From Leucobacter sp. cx-328 (lineage in GTDB: Bacteria; Actinomycetota; Actinomycetes; Actinomycetales; Microbacteriaceae): a DNA stretch of 64,000 nt. The position numbers and the translations under genes were made by a program. Where the stretch lies: NCBI RefSeq assembly GCF_014530035.1, contig NZ_JACVMX010000004.1, forward strand, positions 164,254 to 228,253, in the 5' to 3' direction. The notes below the pieces were generated by a model that worked only from the letters and a program-made list of their open reading frames with translations, was not told where the DNA came from and ran no database searches. Shown here one piece after another: positions 58,363-64,000 of this stretch. Each line of letters starts with the position of its first letter. The stretch's first letter is position 1.

Positions 58363-59240
58363 CAGTTGGTCCTCCCGGTTGCCGCTCCACTGCGTTCAGC
58401 AGTCACCGTGCACAGCTCGGTGATCCGCGCATCCCATTCTGTCTGATCGCCGGGCGTACCGCGCGCGATCCACAAAAGAAATTCTCGATTCCCTTCTCCG
58501 CCAAGGATCGGCGAGGGCGCAATGCCGCGAGTCATGAAGCCGTGCTCTGCAGCGGCCCCCATTACTGTGCGGATCGCCGACTCCCACTGCGCTGGGTCAA
58601 GGACAATGCCGTTGCGCACACGGCCTACCTCGAACTGAGGTTTCACCAGTACAGCCGCTTCTGCATCGTCACTCGCGCACCGGGCGATGGCGGGCAAGAT
58701 GTGAGTCAGGGAAATGAACGATAGGTCTGCGACGATGAGGCTCGGTTTCTCGTTCTGCCCGGTCAGCTCAGCAAGGCGCTCTGCAGTGAGTTCGCGTGCG
58801 TTACAGCCCTCAATAGAACGTACGCGCGGATCAGCAGCAATCGCAGGCACCATCTGATCATGCCCGACGTCAATTGCCAGCACCACCTTGGGGTCATGCT
58901 CGAGCAGTACCTGAGTAAAGCCACCTGTCGACGCACCGAGGTCCATCGTGACGCGCCCCTGGGGTTCGAGCCCGAACTCTGCGATTGCCGCGACGAGCTT
59001 GTGCGCGCCTCGGCTCACGAAACGGTCTTCACCGGTCACCGTCACTTCTACGCCGGCGGTGACCTTCACACCGGCTTTCTTCGCAAGCACCCCGTCGCAG
59101 GTGACCGCGCCCGCTGCAATGAGCTCACCCGCGCGACTGCGTGAGCGCGCGAGGTCGAGCTCTGCCACTACGCGATCAAGGCGGGCCTCGTCACCTTCCC
59201 AGGTGGCGCTGCGCTGTACATCGGCGGCCTGATTATTCAT
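58362..59240 (-). CDS. tlyA: TlyA family rRNA 2'-O-methyltransferase
   Basis: The 292-residue protein has an N-terminal S4 domain (RLDRVVAELDLARSRSRAGE) and an FtsJ-like methyltransferase domain with TMDLGASTGGFTQVLLEHD and LIVADLSFISLTHILPAI. In mycobacteria TlyA methylates 16S and 23S rRNA, and its loss gives capreomycin resistance. The start shares one base with the stop of the small upstream gene. Confidence 0.93.
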   Translation of the reverse strand: MNNQAADVQRSATWEGDEARLDRVVAELDLARSRSRAGELIAAGAVTCDGVLAKKAGVKVTAGVEVTVTGEDRFVSRGAHKLVAAIAEFGLEPQGRVTMDLGASTGGFTQVLLEHDPKVVLAIDVGHDQMVPAIAADPRVRSIEGCNARELTAERLAELTGQNEKPSLIVADLSFISLTHILPAIARCASDDAEAAVLVKPQFEVGRVRNGIVLDPAQWESAIRTVMGAAAEHGFMTRGIAPSPILGGEGNREFLLWIARGTPGDQTEWDARITELCTVTAERSGAATGRTN

Positions 59241-59443
59241 TACTCGGCACCCACATCGCTACGTTCAAGCTCAGTTACGAGCTCACTGTACAACTGCTCA
59301 AACCCGGTTGCTCGTTCAGCAAGCGGCATCGCCTCGATTACCCCGACCTGCTCGGCGCATCGCTCGACGACCTCAGCCGCGTCAACGACCCCGGATTCTT
59401 GCTGCGTAATCATGTGTTCCAGACTATCTCTGACCGCTGACAC
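59240..59443 (-). CDS. Small hypothetical protein upstream of tlyA
   Basis: The protein of about 67 residues (VSAVRDSLEHMITQQESG at the start) is helical and acidic, ending in LYSELVTELERSD. The GTG at 59443 is used although it has no Shine-Dalgarno sequence; an ATG at 59413 is the alternative. Small genes of this kind commonly lie between the HAD-phosphatase and tlyA genes in actinobacteria, and the 1-nt overlap with tlyA supports it as real. No function is known. Confidence 0.6.
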   Translation of the reverse strand: MSAVRDSLEHMITQQESGVVDAAEVVERCAEQVGVIEAMPLAERATGFEQLYSELVTELERSDVGAE

Positions 59444-59494
59444 TAGACATGTGTTGCGCCCCGTCAGGCGCATGTTGCACCACTTCTCACAAAA

Positions 59495-59510
59495 GTTCGA
59501 CACATCGAAC
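59495..59510. promoter_or_regulatory. Palindromic operator candidate before mntH
   Basis: GTTCGACACATCGAAC is a 6-bp perfect inverted repeat around CACA, 34 nt before the mntH ATG and close to the expected -35 position. It could bind a metal-responsive regulator such as MntR, or another repressor of either divergent gene. A TACACT -10-like element at 59532-59537 would place transcription start very near the ATG. Confidence 0.45.
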
Positions 59511-59544
59511 ATTCAACTTGCATTTATGAAATACACTTTGGTGC

Positions 59545-60801
59545 ATGCCCCGGACATCTTCGGTCACGATTCGCTCTTCGCAGAACCGCTTGCTTGCGCT
59601 CCTCGGTCCTGCGTTCGTAGCTGCAATTGCGTATGTCGATCCTGGCAACGTTGCAGCAAACATGTCAGCGGGTGCCGAGTACGGCTACCTGCTCCTCTGG
59701 GTGCTTGTGCTGGCAAACGCGATGGCGGCGATCGTGCAATACCTGTCAGCAAAGCTCGGGCTCGTGACCGGGGAGAGCCTGCCTTCGTTACTCGGCAAAC
59801 GGCTGTCCACCACGAGCCGCAGACTTTATTGGGTGCAGGCTGAACTTGTCGCCGCGGCAACCGATCTCGCAGAAGTGATCGGCGGCGCACTTGCGCTGTA
59901 CATTCTCTTCGGCATCCCACTCTTGCCTGGTGGAATTCTGGTCGGAATCCTGTCGATCCTCATTCTCATGCTGCAAGGCAGACGTCAGCGGCAGTTCGAG
60001 GGCGTCATGATCTTCATGCTCATCGTGATCACCGTTGGCTTCGTCGGCGGATTGCTCTTCGTCAACATCAATCCCTCCGAGCTCGTCGCGGGCCTCGTTC
60101 CTCGTTTCGCCGATGTGCAGTCGCTCCTGCTCGCCACGAGCATGCTCGGCGCAACGATCATGCCGCACGCGATCTACCTGCATTCGTCACTGTCGCGCGA
60201 TCGTCACGGCGCGAGCATCGCAGCATCCGGCGATGATCCACGCCTCATCAAACGACTACTCAAGGCGTCAAAGATCGATGTCTTCCTCGCGCTCATCCTC
60301 GCGGGCGGAGTGAACATCGCCATGCTCATTCTCGCGGCGGCAAGCCTGCAAGGCGTCGACGGTACCGACACCATCGATGGCGCAGCAAACGTCATCTCGA
60401 CGCATCTCGGTGCTGGCGTTGGCATTGTCTTCGGTATCGGCCTGCTCGCTTCCGGCCTCGCATCGACCTCGGTCGGTGCCTACGCGGGCGCTGAGATCAT
60501 GGCCGGCTTGCTTCGGGTGCGGATCCCCTTGCTCGTTCGCAGGGTCGTCACACTCTTGCCTGCCCTCATCATTCTGGGCATCGGCATCGATCCAACCTGG
60601 TCGCTCATCATCAGCCAGGTCGTGCTCTCCTTCGGTCTCCCGTTCGCGATCATCCCGCTCGTTGCGCTCACTGGGAAGAGCGAACTCATGGGTGGCTTCG
60701 TCAACCGACTTCCATTGCGGATAGCAGGCATCGCCATCGCGGTCGCCATCGTCGTGCTGAACGGCGCGTTGATCGTGCTCGAGCTCAGCGGAATGGCGTA
60801 A
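59545..60801 (+). CDS. mntH: Nramp family divalent metal transporter
   Basis: The 418-residue protein has about 11 membrane helices. It carries the Nramp metal-site motifs: DPGN in helix 1 (AIAYVDPGNVAANMSAG) and MPH in helix 6 (TIMPHAIYLHSS). It imports Mn2+ or Fe2+ with protons. No Shine-Dalgarno sequence precedes the ATG at 59545, and a -10-like TACACT lies 8 nt upstream, so the message is probably leaderless. A palindrome just upstream is a candidate operator. Confidence 0.93.
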   Translation: MPRTSSVTIRSSQNRLLALLGPAFVAAIAYVDPGNVAANMSAGAEYGYLLLWVLVLANAMAAIVQYLSAKLGLVTGESLPSLLGKRLSTTSRRLYWVQAELVAAATDLAEVIGGALALYILFGIPLLPGGILVGILSILILMLQGRRQRQFEGVMIFMLIVITVGFVGGLLFVNINPSELVAGLVPRFADVQSLLLATSMLGATIMPHAIYLHSSLSRDRHGASIAASGDDPRLIKRLLKASKIDVFLALILAGGVNIAMLILAAASLQGVDGTDTIDGAANVISTHLGAGVGIVFGIGLLASGLASTSVGAYAGAEIMAGLLRVRIPLLVRRVVTLLPALIILGIGIDPTWSLIISQVVLSFGLPFAIIPLVALTGKSELMGGFVNRLPLRIAGIAIAVAIVVLNGALIVLELSGMA

Positions 60802-60819
60802 CACCCCCAGAAACACAAA

Positions 60820-60867
60820 AATCCCGCTTGAGCGCTACCGAAATTGGCAGCTTGCCCAAGCGGGATT
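60820..60867. terminator. Bidirectional terminator between mntH and HAD gene
   Basis: AATCCCGCTTG (60820-60830) pairs with CAAGCGGGATT (60857-60867), an 11-bp stem with a 26-nt loop. TCTTGTAATT follows on plus and TTTGTGTTTC on minus, so it can stop both convergent genes. Confidence 0.7.
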
Positions 60868-60880
60868 CTTGTAATTACAA

Positions 60881-61921
60881 CTAAATACGCCAGTGATCCT
60901 CGTAGATTACCGAGGGCACCTTCAAACCATAGATCGCGAGACCCGAGTTCCAGATCGCGCCGCAACCCGCACGCAATAGGTTGATCGCACTGTCACCCTC
61001 GTCGACGACGCTCGCAATGTGACCGTCCATACGCACGCGGGCGCTGCCGACGCTGACCGAACCATCACGGCGGATCTCCGTCGCGGGGTACGGCTCAAAC
61101 AGCTCTGCGAGCGAAGCCACAATGTAGTCGGGGCGCATGTCTTGCGATGCAGCAACGAGCTGCTTGGGACGATCCGCACCAGTCAGAACGTGCAGCGAGG
61201 CGATACCAGCCTCATGCGCGCCCTTGATGTCGGTGTCAAGACGATCGCCGAGCATGAGCGGGTTCTTCGCGCCGAAGCGCGATGCAGCCGTCTCAAACAT
61301 GGGGCGTTCGGGCTTGCCAGCGAACTCAGGAAGGCGCTGAACAGCGGTGTGTACCGCCGATACGAGCGTGCCGTTACCGGGCGCGAGACCGCGCGCAACG
61401 GGAATCGTCCAGTCCGTGTTGGTTGCGACCCACGGCAGCGGATCGCGACCAGGCTGATCAGCGAGCGCGAACGCCGCCTCAGCTAGCTCGGTCCAACCAA
61501 CCTCGGGTGCGAAACCCTGGACAACGGCATCGGGGTTATCGTCTGCACTGCGCGTCGTGCGAAAGCCCGCCTTCGCGAGCTCATCCATGATACCTTCGCC
61601 GCCGATAACGAACACGAGCGAACCGGGAGCGACGCGTTCACGCAGCACAGTGACTGCCGCCTGAGGCGACGTGACAACCTGATCTACAGCAGCCTTGAGA
61701 CCAAGGCTCTGCAGGTGTGCTGCCACGTCGCGATCAGTGCGCGAAGCGTTATTCGTGAGGTAGCCGATCTGCATCGACTCAGCCGCACGGTTGAGGTGCT
61801 CAACTGCGCCAGGGATCGCGCCTGCGCCGCGGTACACGACACCATCGAGATCGGTCAGGATCGCATCGCGACCCGCAATCGGCGCGTCAATCATCTTGCC
61901 GCGTCGGCTAAACATCCCCAC
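60881..61921 (-). CDS. HAD-IIA family sugar phosphatase
   Basis: The 346-residue protein matches NagD/HAD subfamily IIA: motif I ILTDLDGVVYRGAGAIPGAV, motif II GYLTNNASRT and the C-terminal LMLGDRLDTDIKGAHEAGI. The GTG at 61921 has AGGAAGGG 5 nt upstream. A C-terminal segment of about 70 residues after the HAD domain (DGHIASVVDEGDSAINLLRA) is an extension common in actinobacterial members. It lies between the RGG/TPR gene and the small tlyA-linked gene. The substrate is probably a phosphorylated sugar or p-nitrophenyl-phosphate-like metabolite; the true one is unknown. Confidence 0.88.
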   Translation of the reverse strand: MGMFSRRGKMIDAPIAGRDAILTDLDGVVYRGAGAIPGAVEHLNRAAESMQIGYLTNNASRTDRDVAAHLQSLGLKAAVDQVVTSPQAAVTVLRERVAPGSLVFVIGGEGIMDELAKAGFRTTRSADDNPDAVVQGFAPEVGWTELAEAAFALADQPGRDPLPWVATNTDWTIPVARGLAPGNGTLVSAVHTAVQRLPEFAGKPERPMFETAASRFGAKNPLMLGDRLDTDIKGAHEAGIASLHVLTGADRPKQLVAASQDMRPDYIVASLAELFEPYPATEIRRDGSVSVGSARVRMDGHIASVVDEGDSAINLLRAGCGAIWNSGLAIYGLKVPSVIYEDHWRI

Positions 61922-61951
61922 GATAACCCTTCCTAGGAGTCAGGCGACTCG

Positions 61952-64000
61952 TTAGTCGTTCTGCGCTTCGGTAGCTACGTCAGCAGCGTCCGCTTCAGCT
62001 TCTTCAGCTACGGGCTCTGCAACCGATTCAGCCTCTGTCTCGACGTACGCCTCAGCATACGCCTCGTCTGCATCATCCTCGTCAGCTGTTTCAGCCTCTT
62101 CAGTTTCAGACTCGACAGCAGCGTCTTCACCAGCGGTGTCGACGATACCAGCCTCGGCGAGAAGCTCTGCAACCTCGTCCTCGATGCTCATCGAGTCTTC
62201 TTCGGTCTCTGCTTCTGCTTCTGCCTCTGCGACAAGAGCATCAGCGTCTGCAGCGGGTGCTGGCTCTGCTACTTCGTCAGCGCCTGCAGCGTCATCAGCG
62301 TCGTCAACGGGAGCATCGGTGTCGCTGTCGCGATCCGCGCCCTCTGCCGAATCGTCAGCGTCGTAACTGTCAGTCTCGTAAGCGTCGTCCTCATCGAACT
62401 CGATGGGCTCTTCTTCAACGATCTCGAATACCTCGAGCTGGTCGAAGCCGGCTGCGTGCTCATGCAGAGCGGCAGCAGCGCGGTCGGCGTAGGCGAACCA
62501 CTTCTCGGATTCTTCGGCACGGCCAAGATCCTCAAGGACGGTTGCGTATGCGCCAAAGAGCTCGGGGCTCCAGGAGAACGCACGGTTCGGGTTGAGCTCG
62601 GGGATCTCAAGCTCGAGCAGTGCCTGCTGAGTCTGGTTGAGATCAAGACGAGCTCCCGACATTGCGATCGCGAGGTGCACTCGCTGCTCGGTATCGAGCT
62701 TACTTGCGTCAACCGCGAGGCCAGCCTCGATGGCCTTGTCAGGACGCTCCATGCCGCGCTCCGAATCAACCAGGATCGCGATGTGGTCATCACGGCCACT
62801 GAGACGACGGAACGTGCGGATCTCCCGCAGCGCAAGCGCAAAGTCGCCAGTACGGTATGCGGTCATCGCGAGGGTTTCGCGCGCAACCGGGATGCGGCCT
62901 GCACGGCGGCTTGCCGAGATCGCGTGCTCGTGAGCGAGCGCGGGATCATCGTCAATCAGCTGCGCAACCATAGCGAGGTGACGAGCAACCTTTTCGGCGG
63001 TCTCAGCCTGGAGGGTCTTCAGCTCAACACGTGCTGCGGGGTGCAGATCGCGCTCGGTGATCGAGTCAGGGATCTGCGGATCTTCGTGCTCCGCACGAAC
63101 GGGACGCAGCGAGTGCTGAAGGCGCTCTGCCTCGGTGAACTCGCGGTCCACGCCACCACGGTCGCTGCGGTTACCACCACGAGTACCACCGCGGCCGTAA
63201 TCACCGCCTCGATCGTCGCGGCCGTCACGATCAAAAGGGCGGCGGCCCCCACGATCGTTACGGTCGCCGCGATCATTACGATCGTTGAAACGACGGTCGC
63301 CACCACGGTTGTCATCGCGGTTGAACGACTTGCGATCACCACGATCGTTGAAGCGACGCTCGCCACCACGATCATCACGGTTACGATCACCGTAGCCACC
63401 CTGACGGCGATCCCCGCCATCACGGTTGAAAGGCTTACGCTCACCGCGGTCATCACGGTTGAACGAACGACGGTCATCGCCATCACGGTTGAAAGGCTTG
63501 CGGTCGCCACGATCATTACGATCGTTGAAACGACGGTCGCCACCACGGTTGTCATCGCGGTTGAACGGCTTACGATCACCACGATCGTTGAAGCGACGCT
63601 CGCCACCACGATCATCACGGTTACGATCACCGTAGCCACCCTGACGGCGGTCGCCGCCATCACGGTTGAAAGGCTTGCGATCACCGCGGTCATCGCGGTT
63701 GAACGGCTTGCGGTCATCGCGGTTGAAAGGCTTGCGATCACCGCGGTCGTCACGGTTGAACGAACGACGGTCATCGCCATCGCGGTTGAAGGGCTTGCGG
63801 TCGCCACGATCATTACGATCATTGAAACGACGGTCGCCACCACGGTTGTCATCGCGGTTGAACGGCTTACGATCACCACGATCGTTGAAGCGACGCTCGC
63901 CACCACGATCATCACGGTTACGATCACCGTAGCCACCCTGACGGCGATCCCCGCCATCACGGTTGAAAGGCTTACGCTCACCGCGGTCATCACGGTTGAA
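61952..64000 (-). CDS. Arg/Asp/Gly repeat - TPR-like - acidic tail protein (5' end outside window)
   Basis: The frame is open from the right edge to the stop at 61952, at least 682 codons. The visible N-terminal 283 residues are low-complexity repeats built from units such as RDDRGDRKPFNRD, GGDRRFNDR and RRQGGYGDRN. The middle, from about DREFTEAERLQHSLRPVRAE to the segment AALHEHAAGFDQ, is a helical, TPR-like domain of about 250 residues. The last 150 residues are extremely acidic (FDEDDAYETDSYDADDS, then AEAEAEAETEEDS). An internal GTG at 63151 is not the real start, because the repeat frame continues into it. The RG-rich part suggests RNA binding or condensate formation; this is inference. 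A minus-strand frame at 63019-63993 is an artefact of the repeats. Confidence 0.8.
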   Translation of the reverse strand, partial: FNRDDRGERKPFNRDGGDRRQGGYGDRNRDDRGGERRFNDRGDRKPFNRDDNRGGDRRFNDRNDRGDRKPFNRDGDDRRSFNRDDRGDRKPFNRDDRKPFNRDDRGDRKPFNRDGGDRRQGGYGDRNRDDRGGERRFNDRGDRKPFNRDDNRGGDRRFNDRNDRGDRKPFNRDGDDRRSFNRDDRGERKPFNRDGGDRRQGGYGDRNRDDRGGERRFNDRGDRKSFNRDDNRGGDRRFNDRNDRGDRNDRGGRRPFDRDGRDDRGGDYGRGGTRGGNRSDRGGVDREFTEAERLQHSLRPVRAEHEDPQIPDSITERDLHPAARVELKTLQAETAEKVARHLAMVAQLIDDDPALAHEHAISASRRAGRIPVARETLAMTAYRTGDFALALREIRTFRRLSGRDDHIAILVDSERGMERPDKAIEAGLAVDASKLDTEQRVHLAIAMSGARLDLNQTQQALLELEIPELNPNRAFSWSPELFGAYATVLEDLGRAEESEKWFAYADRAAAALHEHAAGFDQLEVFEIVEEEPIEFDEDDAYETDSYDADDSAEGADRDSDTDAPVDDADDAAGADEVAEPAPAADADALVAEAEAEAETEEDSMSIEDEVAELLAEAGIVDTAGEDAAVESETEEAETADEDDADEAYAEAYVETEAESVAEPVAEEAEADAADVATEAQND
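63301..64000. repeat. Long near-identical repeats inside the RGG-like coding region
   Basis: The same block of about 160 bp begins at 63301, 63541 and 63838, with periods of 240 and 297 bp, both multiples of three. Each block starts CACCACGGTTGTCATCGCGG and continues nearly unchanged. Shorter copies of CGGTTGAAAGGCTT/CGGTTGAACGG lie between. The array continues past the edge and could change length by recombination while keeping frame. Confidence 0.85.

Noticed and set aside
63019..63993. Long minus-strand frame rich in Val, Ser, Thr and Met (324 codons)
   Set aside because: It is an alternative frame of the Arg/Asp/Gly repeat array. The frame continuous with the TPR-like protein is open to the window edge and gives normal repeat units.
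63301..64000. CRISPR-like array at the right edge
   Set aside because: The repeats lie inside an open coding frame with periods divisible by three and have no unique spacers.

Overview
The window reads as chromosomal DNA of a high-GC Gram-positive actinobacterium, most likely Microbacteriaceae and possibly Leucobacter-like. The evidence is strong GC codon bias, many GTG starts, LAxTG/LxxTG sortase anchors, a DtxR/IdeR-type iron box, and the gene order tlyA-nadK-recN-(AI-2E permease)-pyrG-nudF-xerD-parA-scpA-scpB-rluB-tyrA-cmk-der. The genus is an inference from gene content; no 16S gene is present.

Layout. 0.5-2.3 kb holds a sortase-anchored surface protein. 2.6-4.1 kb holds two decayed genes: a frameshifted Fic gene and a helix-turn-helix gene broken by an in-frame TGA. 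4.1-15.1 kb is a less GC-rich leftward defence operon: SNF2-family helicase, type III Mod methyltransferase, type III Res nuclease, an RloC/PrrC-like zinc-hook ATPase and a small membrane protein. It ends near a tRNA-Pro(GGG). 16-22.6 kb is an antibiotic-response cluster: an APH-family kinase, a heterodimeric ABC exporter behind a 19-codon leader ORF, and an ABC-F ribosome-protection-type ATPase behind a probably leaderless 10-codon leader ORF and several hairpins. 22.6-33.4 kb carries dps behind an iron box, a SIP-domain protein, a butanediol-type dehydrogenase divergent from a MarR gene, a truncated LysR gene divergent from a flavin monooxygenase-MarR-DUF3237 operon, an atypical subtilase-like surface protein, an AraC regulator and a second identical tRNA-Pro(GGG).

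33.5-44 kb carries a PPOX-family protein, a Nudix-NYN-like fusion, a four-gene MacAB-like export operon with a lipoprotein, an RraA-like protein, a DUF4190 protein, an APC permease and a flavin amine oxidase. 44-59.5 kb is a long leftward block of conserved housekeeping genes for GTP-dependent ribosome assembly, CMP kinase, tyrosine synthesis, rRNA modification, chromosome condensation/segregation, CTP synthesis, DNA repair and NAD phosphorylation. 59.5-64 kb carries an Nramp metal transporter, a HAD-IIA phosphatase, and the 3' part of a gene for a striking protein: an Arg/Asp/Gly-rich repeat N-terminus, a TPR-like helical middle and a very acidic tail. That gene runs off the right edge.

The best candidate for an undescribed system is the five-gene 4.1-15.1 kb operon. 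It joins a type III restriction-modification pair to an SNF2 helicase and a possible tRNA anticodon nuclease, with a translationally coupled membrane protein.
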